A DNA stretch of 17,377 nucleotides. Source: Elusimicrobia bacterium CG03_land_8_20_14_0_80_50_18. Its GTDB lineage: Bacteria; CG03. The first letter of the stretch is position 1; the number at the start of each line of letters is the position of its first letter. Below the pieces are notes generated by a model, which worked only from the letters and a program-made list of their open reading frames with translations, did no database searches and was not told the origin of the DNA. Of this stretch, positions 1-6,664 are shown in pieces. Made by a program: the position numbers and the translations under genes. The DNA is taken from the NCBI GenBank assembly GCA_002780705.1, contig PEUP01000077.1:1-17377 (forward strand), given 5' to 3'.

Positions 1-98
1 AACTTTTACCCCTTACCTTTTGTAACTCAGTTTTTATTGCCATTTTTATATCGATAAAACGTCATTTTTTACCCACTCACTTACACGAAGACCCACTT

Positions 99-581
99 CT
101 ATTTATATAGACCGGTTTTATTAACACAACCAAATACTGTTCCACCTGACTCAAATGTATTTTTCAAAATATTTTGATTCTGTTTCATTAGGTAAAACAG
201 GAATTCATTATCGCCTTTCTTCATTGACAATGCAGCAACCCCACGACCAATACAACTTTTTTCAACTGCAACATTTACATCACCAATTGGCGCTCTTACG
301 GACAATAAAACACTATCTTTTTCCGCTATTCTCTTAGGCATTGAACACCACATTGTTTTTTCAGGATATTTGTTACCGAAATCTTTTCTCCCTTGAAAAA
401 AAGGCAATCCTTCTCTTTCTGTATTGTAGGTTGCTGAGGGAGGCGACTGTCCCATCAATACATTACAGATATTTCCTAATTCTTTTGCTTCCCAATCTTC
501 TGGGATTTGTCCTACCTGCCCACCGGAGCTTGAGCGCAGGCGGGTTTCTGTATCTTTGAATTTAGTTTGCTGTTTATTCAT
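99..581 (-). pseudogene. hsdS: Truncated type I restriction specificity subunit HsdS (first half only)
   Basis: The 160-residue product matches the N-terminal half of HsdS, the subunit that picks the DNA target for a type I methylase/restriction complex. Seen: the conserved entry motif GQIPEDWEAKELG (about residues 24-36), MGQSPPSATYN, the SVRAPIGDVN motif, and ESGGTVFG near the end of target-recognition domain 1. In the family FGxxxK is followed by a hydrophobic stretch and a long spacer helix, then a second recognition domain, about 400 residues in all. Here a stop follows about 10 residues after FG and nothing HsdS-like is visible in the remaining 98 bases. The start at 581 lies 10 nt after the upstream DUF1016 stop; the ribosome site is weak. 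Residues 15-24 (RLRSSSGGQV) look like a palindromic-repeat insertion in an ancestral DTEIGQIPEDW. It is probably inactive as a full specificity subunit; a half-size HsdS that dimerises is possible but the spacer helix is missing. Confidence 0.82.
511..543. repeat. Palindromic repeat element copy A, inside hsdS
   Basis: An imperfect palindrome of about 33 nt with outer arms CCTACCTGC and GCAGGCGG. Read on the minus strand (GCCTGCGCTCAAGCTCCGG then TGGGCAGGT) it aligns over about 30 nt with the element at 1887-1916 read on the plus strand (GCCTGCGCCGCAGCTTCGG then CAGGCAGGT), so the two are homologous insertions in opposite orientation. It adds about ten residues in frame near the HsdS N-terminus. 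Confidence 0.7.
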
Positions 582-591
582 TATGAGACAT

Positions 592-1650
592 CTATTTATT
601 ACGCTTCTTCAAACCAAGAAATAAGCGTTCGCGCTTTAACTCCCGTACCAATTCTTCTTCAGTGGGTAAATACAATTTGTACCGTGACGCGAATATCTGT
701 TTATTGTCCTTCGGCAGAGTATATCGTACTACCGCATCTTTTTTATCTTCACATAAGACGAGCCCGACTGTAGGATTATCATCATTTTGTTTGATTTCAC
801 GATCATAATAATTCACATACATCTGCATTTGCCCGATGTCCTGATGAACGAGTTTGCCTATTTTTAAATCAATAATGACATAGCACCTTAAAATCGTGTT
901 GTAGAACACGAGATCTAAATAGAAATGGTCGCCCTCCAATGTGATTCTCTTTTGCCTGCCCACAAATGTAAATCCCTTGCCCAATTCAAGAAGAAATTTT
1001 GAAAGATTATCTATAAGCGCCTGTTCTAACTTACTCTCATAAAGTTTTGATTGGGGAGATATTCCGGTAAACTCAAGAACATACGGATCTTTTATCATGT
1101 CTTCATAGGACGCAAGTTCCTGGCCTTTTCGGGCTAATTTCAAAAGACCTTTTTTATCTTTGCTCAGAGCAAGCCGTTCATAAAGCAGAGATCCCTTCTG
1201 ACGCTCCAACTCCCTGACTGACCAATTATTTTTAACGCATTCTATCTCATAGAAAGATCGGGCTTCCGGTTTTTCGGCCCGCATCAGTATTCTGTAGTGT
1301 GTCCAGCTTAATTCTCGACGCAGTGCGTCGAGAATTGGATATGTCTGATAGAATTTGCGCATATTCCATAAGTTACTGCTGTCAAAACCTTTACCAAAAT
1401 CGTCTGTTAGCCGCTTTGCAATACCCTCAAGAAGCTTTCTGCCATAGTCTGCGCGGGATTTTCCTTGTTGCTCATCATCAACAATTTCTTTTCCTATTTT
1501 CCAATACGCTATTACCATTTCCGTATTGACAGCCCTTGCGATATTTCCGCGCGCGTCTTCTATTATTTTTCGTATGCGGACATAGACTCCCTGCGAGGGC
1601 ATCTTTTTCAAAACCAAACTATTTGTTTTTGATTTTTTCTTAGATTTCAT
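592..1650 (-). CDS. DUF1016/YhcG-family PD-(D/E)XK nuclease, full length
   Basis: A 352-residue protein with the two-domain layout of DUF1016: an N-terminal alpha-helical/winged-helix DNA-binding-like domain (about residues 20-170, with VNTEMVIAYWKIGKEI, the SSNLWNMRKFY segment and LSWTHYRILM) and a C-terminal PD-(D/E)XK nuclease domain (about 190-345). Nuclease signatures are E in SKLEQALIDN, the FVGRQKRI strand, D in YLDLVFYN and the D-x-K of VIIDLKIG, followed by GQMQMYVNYYD; the fold looks intact. The family is known as predicted nucleases often found beside type I restriction genes; the true substrate is not established. Its start lies inside the end of hsdM (11-nt overlap) with AAAAGG eight bases upstream, and hsdS follows after 10 nt, so it is an integral operon member. 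Codons 105-114 carry a perfect 27-nt palindrome. Confidence 0.88.
   Translation of the reverse strand: MKSKKKSKTNSLVLKKMPSQGVYVRIRKIIEDARGNIARAVNTEMVIAYWKIGKEIVDDEQQGKSRADYGRKLLEGIAKRLTDDFGKGFDSSNLWNMRKFYQTYPILDALRRELSWTHYRILMRAEKPEARSFYEIECVKNNWSVRELERQKGSLLYERLALSKDKKGLLKLARKGQELASYEDMIKDPYVLEFTGISPQSKLYESKLEQALIDNLSKFLLELGKGFTFVGRQKRITLEGDHFYLDLVFYNTILRCYVIIDLKIGKLVHQDIGQMQMYVNYYDREIKQNDDNPTVGLVLCEDKKDAVVRYTLPKDNKQIFASRYKLYLPTEEELVRELKRERLFLGLKKRNK
1310..1336. repeat. Perfect 27-nt odd palindrome inside the DUF1016 nuclease gene
   Basis: Arms AATTCTCGACGCA and TGCGTCGAGAATT are exact reverse complements around a single central G (13-1-13). In the coding strand it begins at the third base of codon 105 and encodes ILDALRREL just before the conserved SWTHY motif. 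Length, AATT ends, position and codon phase match the palindrome at 3668-3694 although the arms differ in sequence. Confidence 0.95.
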
Positions 1651-3241
1651 AACCGATACCTTTTAGATTTTTTTTGATTTCCGCTTCCAGTTTTTTGGAT
1701 TCTTTGAACTGTTCTTTTAATTCAGATGTCAGCTTTTTCATCTTTGCTTCAAACTCAATACCATCGTCCTCTTCTTCCTCAAGCCCGACATATCTTCCGG
1801 GCGTCAAAATATGCCCGTGTTTCCTTATTTCTTCAAGCGTCGCTGACTTGCAGAATCCCGGAACATCTTCATATTTTCCGTCTTTGCCTGCCTGCGCCGC
1901 AGCTTCGGCAGGCAGGTTCCGCCAATTATGGTAAGTATCGGAAATCTTTTGAATATCTTCGACAGTCAGCTCTTTATGCCTGCGGTCTATCATCTCGCCA
2001 GATTCTCTTGCGTCAATGAAAAGTGTTTCATCTTTTCTGTTTCTGAATCTGTTATTTTTCTTGTCTCTTGAAATAAACCACAGGCAAACCGGAATCATTG
2101 TGTTGTAAAATAATTGCCCGGGGAGAGCCACGATACAGTCAAGGATTCCGGCCTCTACTATGTTTTTTCTAATATCCCCTTCTCCTGAAGTATTTGAGCT
2201 GAGGGATCCATTAGCCATAACAAAACCCGCGATTCCGGTTGGGGCGAGATGATATATAAAATGCTGGATCCAGGCGTAGTTAGCATTTCCTGCCGGAGGC
2301 GCTCCATATTTCCAGCGCTTATCATCTTTCAGACTTTCTCCGCCCCATTCTTTCATGTTAAACGGCGGATTAGCCAGAATAAAATCAGCCTTCAACTCGG
2401 GGTGGGCGTCTCGATGAAAACTCCCTTCATTGTTCCATTTAATATCGGCCTCAATGCCCCTGATAGCCAGATTCATCACGCACAATTTATAAGTGGTCTG
2501 ATTTGATTCCTGTCCATAGACGGCAATATCCCTCAGCTTACCGCCGCTTTCTTCAACAAACTTTTCGCTCTGCACAAACATCCCGCCCGAACCGCAGCAG
2601 GGGTCAAAAACACGGCCTTTGTACGGCTCTATCATTTTAACCAGAAGCTGCACCACGCATCTTGTGGTATAAAACTGCCCGCCTCTTTTACCTTCGGCGT
2701 CGGCAAACATCCCAAGGAAATACTCATACACGCGTCCCAATATATCTTTACTTTTCGCGTCTTTTCCGCCTAAGCCGATACTGCCTATTAAATCTATAAG
2801 CTCTCCCAATCTCTGCTTATCCAATCCCTGACGGGCATAATTCTTTGGCAAGACGCCTTTTAGCTTCGGATTATCCTTTTCAATGGCATCCATAGCATCA
2901 TCAATATGTTTTCCAATATCCGGCTGTTTGGCTCTTTTTTGCAGATGCTCCCATCGGGCTATCGCCGGCACCCAGAAAACATTGTCCGCCCTGTATTCGT
3001 CCGGGTCATTAAGCGTTGAATAGCGTTCCTGCTGGTTTTTGATGTAATTCCTACTTTTGGGATCAGAATATTCTTTTTGCAGTATCTCGTGTTTTTCTTC
3101 AAACACATCAGAAATATATTTCAGGAAAATCAGCCCGAGAACAACATGCTTGTATTCAGCGGCATCCATATTATTGCGCATCTTATCCGCCGCCAGCCAG
3201 AGCTTGCTTTCAAATCCTATAGACTCTTTCCCTATATTCAT
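1640..3241 (-). CDS. hsdM: Type I restriction-modification system DNA methyltransferase subunit HsdM
   Basis: This is the N6-adenine methyltransferase subunit of a type I system; it uses S-adenosylmethionine and needs HsdS to choose a site. Seen: N-terminal HsdM bundle (FESKLWLAADKMRNNMDAAEYKHVVLGLIFLKYISD), RGGQFYTTRCVVQLLV, SAM-binding motif I FDPCCGSGGMF (about residue 215), catalytic NPPF in DFILANPPFN (about 290), then GFCKSATLEEIRKHGHILTPGRYVG and a coiled C-terminus. About 533 residues, normal for the family. A GTG at 3265 overlaps the upstream stop and would add eight residues, but the ATG at 3241 with GCAGGGA just upstream is preferred. The last codons overlap the DUF1016 start. Residues equivalent to LPAEAAAQAGK (1887-1916) are an in-frame palindromic-repeat insertion between the HNWRN segment and KYEDVPGF. 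All catalytic motifs are intact, but partners HsdR and full HsdS are not seen. Confidence 0.95.
   Translation of the reverse strand: MNIGKESIGFESKLWLAADKMRNNMDAAEYKHVVLGLIFLKYISDVFEEKHEILQKEYSDPKSRNYIKNQQERYSTLNDPDEYRADNVFWVPAIARWEHLQKRAKQPDIGKHIDDAMDAIEKDNPKLKGVLPKNYARQGLDKQRLGELIDLIGSIGLGGKDAKSKDILGRVYEYFLGMFADAEGKRGGQFYTTRCVVQLLVKMIEPYKGRVFDPCCGSGGMFVQSEKFVEESGGKLRDIAVYGQESNQTTYKLCVMNLAIRGIEADIKWNNEGSFHRDAHPELKADFILANPPFNMKEWGGESLKDDKRWKYGAPPAGNANYAWIQHFIYHLAPTGIAGFVMANGSLSSNTSGEGDIRKNIVEAGILDCIVALPGQLFYNTMIPVCLWFISRDKKNNRFRNRKDETLFIDARESGEMIDRRHKELTVEDIQKISDTYHNWRNLPAEAAAQAGKDGKYEDVPGFCKSATLEEIRKHGHILTPGRYVGLEEEEDDGIEFEAKMKKLTSELKEQFKESKKLEAEIKKNLKGIGYEI
1887..1916. repeat. Palindromic repeat element copy B, inside hsdM
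   Basis: A 30-nt element with perfect 9-bp outer arms CCTGCCTGC and GCAGGCAGG and a 12-nt centre. It inserts about ten residues (LPAEAAAQAG) in frame at a point where HsdM proteins normally run from TYHxWR almost directly into KYEDVxGF. Homologous to copy A. Confidence 0.8.
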
Positions 3242-3261
3242 TTTATCCCTGCCCCGCACAA

Positions 3262-3378
3262 TCACAGTAAATCATAATTTGCCTTCTCAGGTACCAATTC
3301 TGTTGCCATTTTTGTTTTATCCGGCGGATACCCACACTGCCGCAATATCCTTTTCACCATTACTCTGTCTTTCAGTAT
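3262..3378 (-). other. Remnant of the hsdR 3' end, fused in frame behind DUF1016
   Basis: This is the last ~38 codons of the chimera, including VKRILRQCGYPPDK and ATELV, and it fits the C-terminal helices of type I restriction motor subunits rather than any DUF1016 protein. It implies an ancestral order hsdR-hsdM-hsdS at this locus, with the rest of hsdR (normally some 800-1000 residues) gone. Confidence 0.65.
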
Positions 3379-4014
3379 TGAAAGAAAATCAAAAATATAC
3401 GGATTCTTGAGTGTCTGTTGCGCCAGGTCGGACTGGGGCTTTGGCAGGGTAATCGCAAAATTAGTAAGCGATTTTCCCTCGCGCTTGTAGAGGCCGCTTT
3501 CTATCTGATGCACTAAAACATTTCTGCTCCAGTTATGCTCAAGAGTGTTCCTGACATAGAACAGCGCTTCTCCGGTATTTTTGCATTTGGAAATAATGGC
3601 GATATTGTGCCCCCATGGAATCAGGGCAATTTGGCCGACAGGTTGCCGTTTGATTGTTCCGGACGGTAATTGCGAAACAGCCTGTTTCGCAATTGGGCCA
3701 ACAGGCTGTTGGCTTATTAAGCGGTTTTCTGAATAAAACAAATACCACTGACGGATAAGTTCAAGATTACGCTTGGAAAACCCTTTCATCCCGGGGAACT
3801 CCTCCATTAAGTCCTTGCTCAGTTGAGTAAGAAACCCTTCACCCCATTTTGCTTTTGCCTGCTTGGCGACAATATCCGCGCCCAAATCCCAGTAGAACAA
3901 AAGCATTTCGGAGTTGACCTTGACCGCGGCTTTGAGTTGGGTATTACGGACTTTCTGCTTAAGCTCCGCCAGCCATTTTTTGTATTCTTTCGTTAAAATC
4001 AGATTAGCTTTCAT
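3262..4014 (-). CDS. DUF1016 N-terminal domain fused to an HsdR C-terminal tail (no nuclease domain)
   Basis: This 250-residue chimera has a DUF1016_N domain over residues 1-212: VNSEMLLFYWDLGADIV, GFSKRNLELIRQWYLFY, IPWGHNIAIISK, LEHNWSRNVLVHQIESGLY, then LPKPQSDLAQQTLKNPYIFDFL, which in normal members leads straight into the PD-(D/E)XK domain. Instead the sequence switches to DRVMVKRILRQCGYPPDK...ATELVPEKA, which resembles the extreme C-terminus of type I HsdR (commonly VKRxLRKYGYPPDKQ..AxxxVLEQAE). So the nuclease is missing and a remnant of hsdR is joined in frame. Between residues 94 and 130 lies a hypervariable segment with two QPVGxIA repeats and two palindromes. The stop overlaps the alternative hsdM start by 4 nt. 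The start at 4014 lies inside a copy of the hsdM 3' end. No terminator or clear promoter separates it from panC 33 nt upstream. Domain assignment is from memory of the families; the fusion point is placed to within a few residues. Confidence 0.78.
   Translation of the reverse strand: MKANLILTKEYKKWLAELKQKVRNTQLKAAVKVNSEMLLFYWDLGADIVAKQAKAKWGEGFLTQLSKDLMEEFPGMKGFSKRNLELIRQWYLFYSENRLISQQPVGPIAKQAVSQLPSGTIKRQPVGQIALIPWGHNIAIISKCKNTGEALFYVRNTLEHNWSRNVLVHQIESGLYKREGKSLTNFAITLPKPQSDLAQQTLKNPYIFDFLSILKDRVMVKRILRQCGYPPDKTKMATELVPEKANYDLL
3668..3694. repeat. Perfect 27-nt odd palindrome inside the DUF1016-HsdR fusion gene
   Basis: Arms AATTGCGAAACAG and CTGTTTCGCAATT are exact reverse complements around a single C (13-1-13). 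On the coding strand it starts at the third base of codon 107 and encodes IAKQAVSQL. Same length, AATT termini and codon phase as the element at 1310-1336, with different arms. Confidence 0.95.
3697..3713. repeat. Second short palindrome beside the 27-nt one
   Basis: A 17-nt inverted repeat, GCCAACA-GGC-TGTTGGC, with perfect 7-bp arms, only 2 nt from the 27-nt palindrome. It encodes part of the first QPVG repeat of the hypervariable DUF1016 segment. Confidence 0.8.
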
Positions 4015-4036
4015 AACCGATACTTTTAGATTCTTT
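4009..4036 (-). repeat. Duplicated hsdM 3' end preceding the second DUF1016 gene
   Basis: On the plus strand TTTCATAACCGATAC followed by TTTTAGATT occurs here and at 1645-1669, where it is the end of hsdM overlapping the DUF1016 start; the only differences in this block are one extra C at 1660 and flanking mismatches. On the minus strand a tiny reading frame at 4039-4004, MKESKSIGYES, mirrors the HsdM tail KNLKGIGYEI, ending with a stop one codon into the DUF1016 gene exactly as in the real pair. The copy has AAAAG instead of AAAAGG as possible ribosome site. Confidence 0.85.
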
Positions 4037-4047
4037 CATATTTTGTC

Positions 4048-4911
4048 TCATTTTTTAGACGCACTCCTGGCGGGGCCCTGTATCTCAATGTTATCTATGA
4101 GACGGGCAGGACATATCTTCACAGCCAGCGCTATGAGGGCTTTGCCCTTCACCTCTTTTATATCCTCAAGAGATTCCCTGTCGCAGACGTAAACATAATC
4201 TATTTTTCCGCCGGCGGGCATGAGCATCTCCCGTATCCTCTTTTTAATATCAGCGGCCGCTGCCCCGCGCGAAGCCATGAGGCGGCCCTCCTCAAGGGAC
4301 TTTCTTAAAAGCGCGGCCCGTCTCAGTTCATCAGCGGAAAGATAGCGGTTCCTGGAACTCACGGCGAGACCGCTCCCGGTCCTGACGGTTTCAACACCCT
4401 TTATCCTGAGCCTGAGGTTCAAATCCCGCGCCATTTTTTTTATCACAGTAAGCTGCTGATAATCCTTTTTGCCGAATACGGCCATGTCCGGATTTATAAT
4501 ATTGAAGAGTTTCAAAACCACCGTCGCCACACCCCTGAAATGGCCCGGCCTTTTCAGTCCGCACAGATGACCGGGAAGTTTTTCAAGCTCTATAAAGGTT
4601 TCAAAATCCGGCGGATACATATCCTTCACCGACGGGGTAAAAACCATGTCAACGCCGTTTTCACGGCAGATACGCAGGTCCTTTTTAAGATTCCTCGGAT
4701 AACTGGCGAAATCTTCTTTCGGGCCGAACTGAGCGGGATTGACGAATATGCTGACAACTAAAAATGAGCATTGTTTGCGGCATTCGCTTATTAGTTTTAT
4801 ATGCCCCTCGTGAAGAGCCCCCATCGTCGGCACAAGCCCGATCGTTTTTCCCCTGCTCCGGGCGGCGTCACAGACGCGGGCGGCGGCTTTCGGCGAAACA
4901 GCGCTTATCAC
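4048..4911 (-). CDS. panC: Pantothenate synthetase
   Basis: Joins pantoate and beta-alanine with ATP to make pantothenate, the precursor of coenzyme A, in the cytoplasm. Seen: PTMGALHEGH with H34 and H37 (the HIGH-like nucleotide motif), SIFVNPAQFGPKED, GLKRPGHFRGVATVV, FGKKDYQQL, and SGLAVSSRNRYLS, in family order. The length of 287 residues is typical. The sequence before SGLAVSSRN is TVRTG rather than the common TVRExD, a small deviation. The start at 4911 overlaps the folK stop by 4 nt, so it is the last gene of a hisS-thrC-folK-panC unit. The stop at 4048 is followed after only 33 nt by the AT-rich restriction cassette with no terminator hairpin, so readthrough is likely. Confidence 0.97.
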   Translation of the reverse strand: MISAVSPKAAARVCDAARSRGKTIGLVPTMGALHEGHIKLISECRKQCSFLVVSIFVNPAQFGPKEDFASYPRNLKKDLRICRENGVDMVFTPSVKDMYPPDFETFIELEKLPGHLCGLKRPGHFRGVATVVLKLFNIINPDMAVFGKKDYQQLTVIKKMARDLNLRLRIKGVETVRTGSGLAVSSRNRYLSADELRRAALLRKSLEEGRLMASRGAAAADIKKRIREMLMPAGGKIDYVYVCDRESLEDIKEVKGKALIALAVKICPARLIDNIEIQGPARSASKK

Positions 4912-5414
4912 AATTTCTCAATCCTGTCGCTGAAACTCTCGCGGGCTTCCTTGAGTATCTCGTGCAGCTCTTTCCCGTCAACGGGATCTTTCATTTCCGG
5001 GACTATCTCCGCGAGAGGTTCTATCACAAAAAGCCGTTTGCGGAATTCCGGATGGGGAATAACAAGATCCTCCCTCTTCACGATCTCATCGCCAAAAAGG
5101 ATTATGTCTATGTCCAGCGTCCTGGGGCCGTATTTTATTTCCCGGGCGCGGCCGTATTTCTTCTCCACACTGTTCACTTTTTTAAGCAGCGCGCCGGGCG
5201 AAACGCTCGTTTTTCCGGCGACGGCCAGATTGATAAAATCCGGCTGATACTTCATGTTCATGGGATCAGTCCTGTAAAAACTTGACACCTTCATATCGTC
5301 CACGAAAAGGCTCAGGTCTTTCAGACTGTTCAGGAGTGTCTGGTAGGAATCCCCCACATTGCTTCCGAGAGACAACGCGACATCTTTTACCTTTTTATCA
5401 TCCATTTCGCTCAC
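4908..5414 (-). CDS. folK: 2-amino-4-hydroxy-6-hydroxymethyldihydropteridine pyrophosphokinase (HPPK)
   Basis: Transfers pyrophosphate from ATP to 6-hydroxymethyl-dihydropterin in folate synthesis. The 168-residue length fits the family (about 160). Seen: LSLGSNVGDSYQTL at the N-terminus, SSFYRTDPM, the YGPRTLDIDIILFG signature with the two magnesium-binding aspartates, and LVIPHPEFRKRLFVIEPLAEI. The N-terminal MSEMDDKKVKD precedes the first strand; an internal start at M4 is possible. The start overlaps the thrC stop and the stop overlaps the panC start, 4 nt each, indicating translational coupling. Confidence 0.96.
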   Translation of the reverse strand: MSEMDDKKVKDVALSLGSNVGDSYQTLLNSLKDLSLFVDDMKVSSFYRTDPMNMKYQPDFINLAVAGKTSVSPGALLKKVNSVEKKYGRAREIKYGPRTLDIDIILFGDEIVKREDLVIPHPEFRKRLFVIEPLAEIVPEMKDPVDGKELHEILKEARESFSDRIEKL

Positions 5415-6664
5415 CTTCCGCGGAGGATATCCAATGTCTCATCTTTATCCGTTGAAACGCTTACCGGTTTACCCGCCGCCTTGAGGGCGGAGGCGACATC
5501 TTTCAGGCCGCTGCCTGTCACAAGGCAGACCACGCGGCTTGATGCTTTCACCTTCCTGTCTTCAAGAGCTTTTTTGAGTCCGGCGTATGCCGTCGCGCCG
5601 GCCGGCTCCGGAAACAGTCCTGTGTTTGAGGATATCTCTTTTATGGCCGATATGATCGCCTCATCGCTTATCTCCACCGAAAAACCGTCCGTCTCACGCA
5701 CAGCCCGTACGGCGGCCAGCCCGTCGCGGGGCACATCCACACTTATGGAATCGGCGATCGTGGTGGCGCTGACTTTCACTATCTCAATCTCTTCGGGCGA
5801 CACATCTTTGCCTTTGTATTTTTCAAGGGTTTTATGGACGGAATCGGAGTTTTTAGACTGCACCGCCACGATCCTGGGGATACTCCGGGTGAAACCCGCG
5901 TAAAAAAGTTCACGAAAGCCCTTCCACACGCCGCTTATTATATTGCCGTCGCCCACCGGGACAAAAACATAGTCCGGCACTTCCCAGCCCATATCTTCGG
6001 CTATCTCAAAAGACACCGTTTTCTTGCCTTCCCTCGTCCAGGGGTTGAGGCCCGTGCTGCGGTTGAAACAGCCAAGCTCCGATGAAACGCAATCGCAAAG
6101 GTCGAAGGCCTGGTCGTAAGTGCCCCGCACCGCAAAAACCTTGGCGCCGAAGAGAAGGAGCTGCGCTATCTTGGCCTGAGGGGCTTTTTCGGGCACAAAG
6201 ATAATGCAATCCATCCCGACGCTCGCGGCAAGGCAGGCCAGCGAAGAACCGGCGTTACCGGTGGAGGCGCAGGATATACGGTCCAGCCCGTCCTCGCGTG
6301 CAACGGTGAGAGCGACAGCCCCTGCCCTGTCCTTGAACGAGGCCGAGGGATTCCTCGTGTCGTCTTTAAAAAAAAGTTCAATGCCCCATTTAGAGGAAAG
6401 CCTCTCGCTTTTTACCAGCGGCGTGCCGCCGACCAGAAGAGGCGGGCTGAGTTTCGTGTCGGCGAAAGGAAGAAAGGGCAGATACCTGTATATGCCCTTT
6501 TCGCCGGATTTTTTAACAGCGTCGGCGTTTCTGCCTATTCGGGCGTAATCATACACCGCCTCAAGATTCCCGCCGCAGCCGGGGCACCGGTAGCGCGCCT
6601 GCTTCAGCGAGAATTCTTTCCCGCATCTCAAACATTTAAAGCCTTTCAAATTTTCTGAAATCAT
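5411..6664 (-). CDS. thrC: Threonine synthase
   Basis: A PLP enzyme converting O-phosphohomoserine to threonine. Seen: an N-terminal zinc ribbon with C11, C14, C27 and C30; the PLP-lysine motif NPSASFKDRAG with K111; the phosphate-binding loop around ASTGNAGSSLACLA; VPVGDGNIISGVWKGF; and the C-terminal GLFPEPAGATAYAGL and VCLVTGSGLKD. The 417-residue form with a zinc ribbon is the common bacterial/archaeal type. Zinc-ribbon PLP enzymes of this fold can also be cysteate synthase or related lyases, but nothing here points away from ThrC. It overlaps hisS upstream and folK downstream by 4 nt each. Confidence 0.93.
   Translation of the reverse strand: MISENLKGFKCLRCGKEFSLKQARYRCPGCGGNLEAVYDYARIGRNADAVKKSGEKGIYRYLPFLPFADTKLSPPLLVGGTPLVKSERLSSKWGIELFFKDDTRNPSASFKDRAGAVALTVAREDGLDRISCASTGNAGSSLACLAASVGMDCIIFVPEKAPQAKIAQLLLFGAKVFAVRGTYDQAFDLCDCVSSELGCFNRSTGLNPWTREGKKTVSFEIAEDMGWEVPDYVFVPVGDGNIISGVWKGFRELFYAGFTRSIPRIVAVQSKNSDSVHKTLEKYKGKDVSPEEIEIVKVSATTIADSISVDVPRDGLAAVRAVRETDGFSVEISDEAIISAIKEISSNTGLFPEPAGATAYAGLKKALEDRKVKASSRVVCLVTGSGLKDVASALKAAGKPVSVSTDKDETLDILRGR

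Noticed and set aside
2..43. Possible gene start on the minus strand (MAIKTELQKVRGKS) running off the left edge
   Set aside because: Only 14 codons are visible, there is no ribosome site and no family match; kept only as part of the hsdS junction note.
3242..3265. GTG start adding eight residues to HsdM
   Set aside because: The residues MIVRGRDK have no HsdM counterpart and the ATG at 3241 has its own ribosome site, though coupling to the upstream stop keeps it possible.
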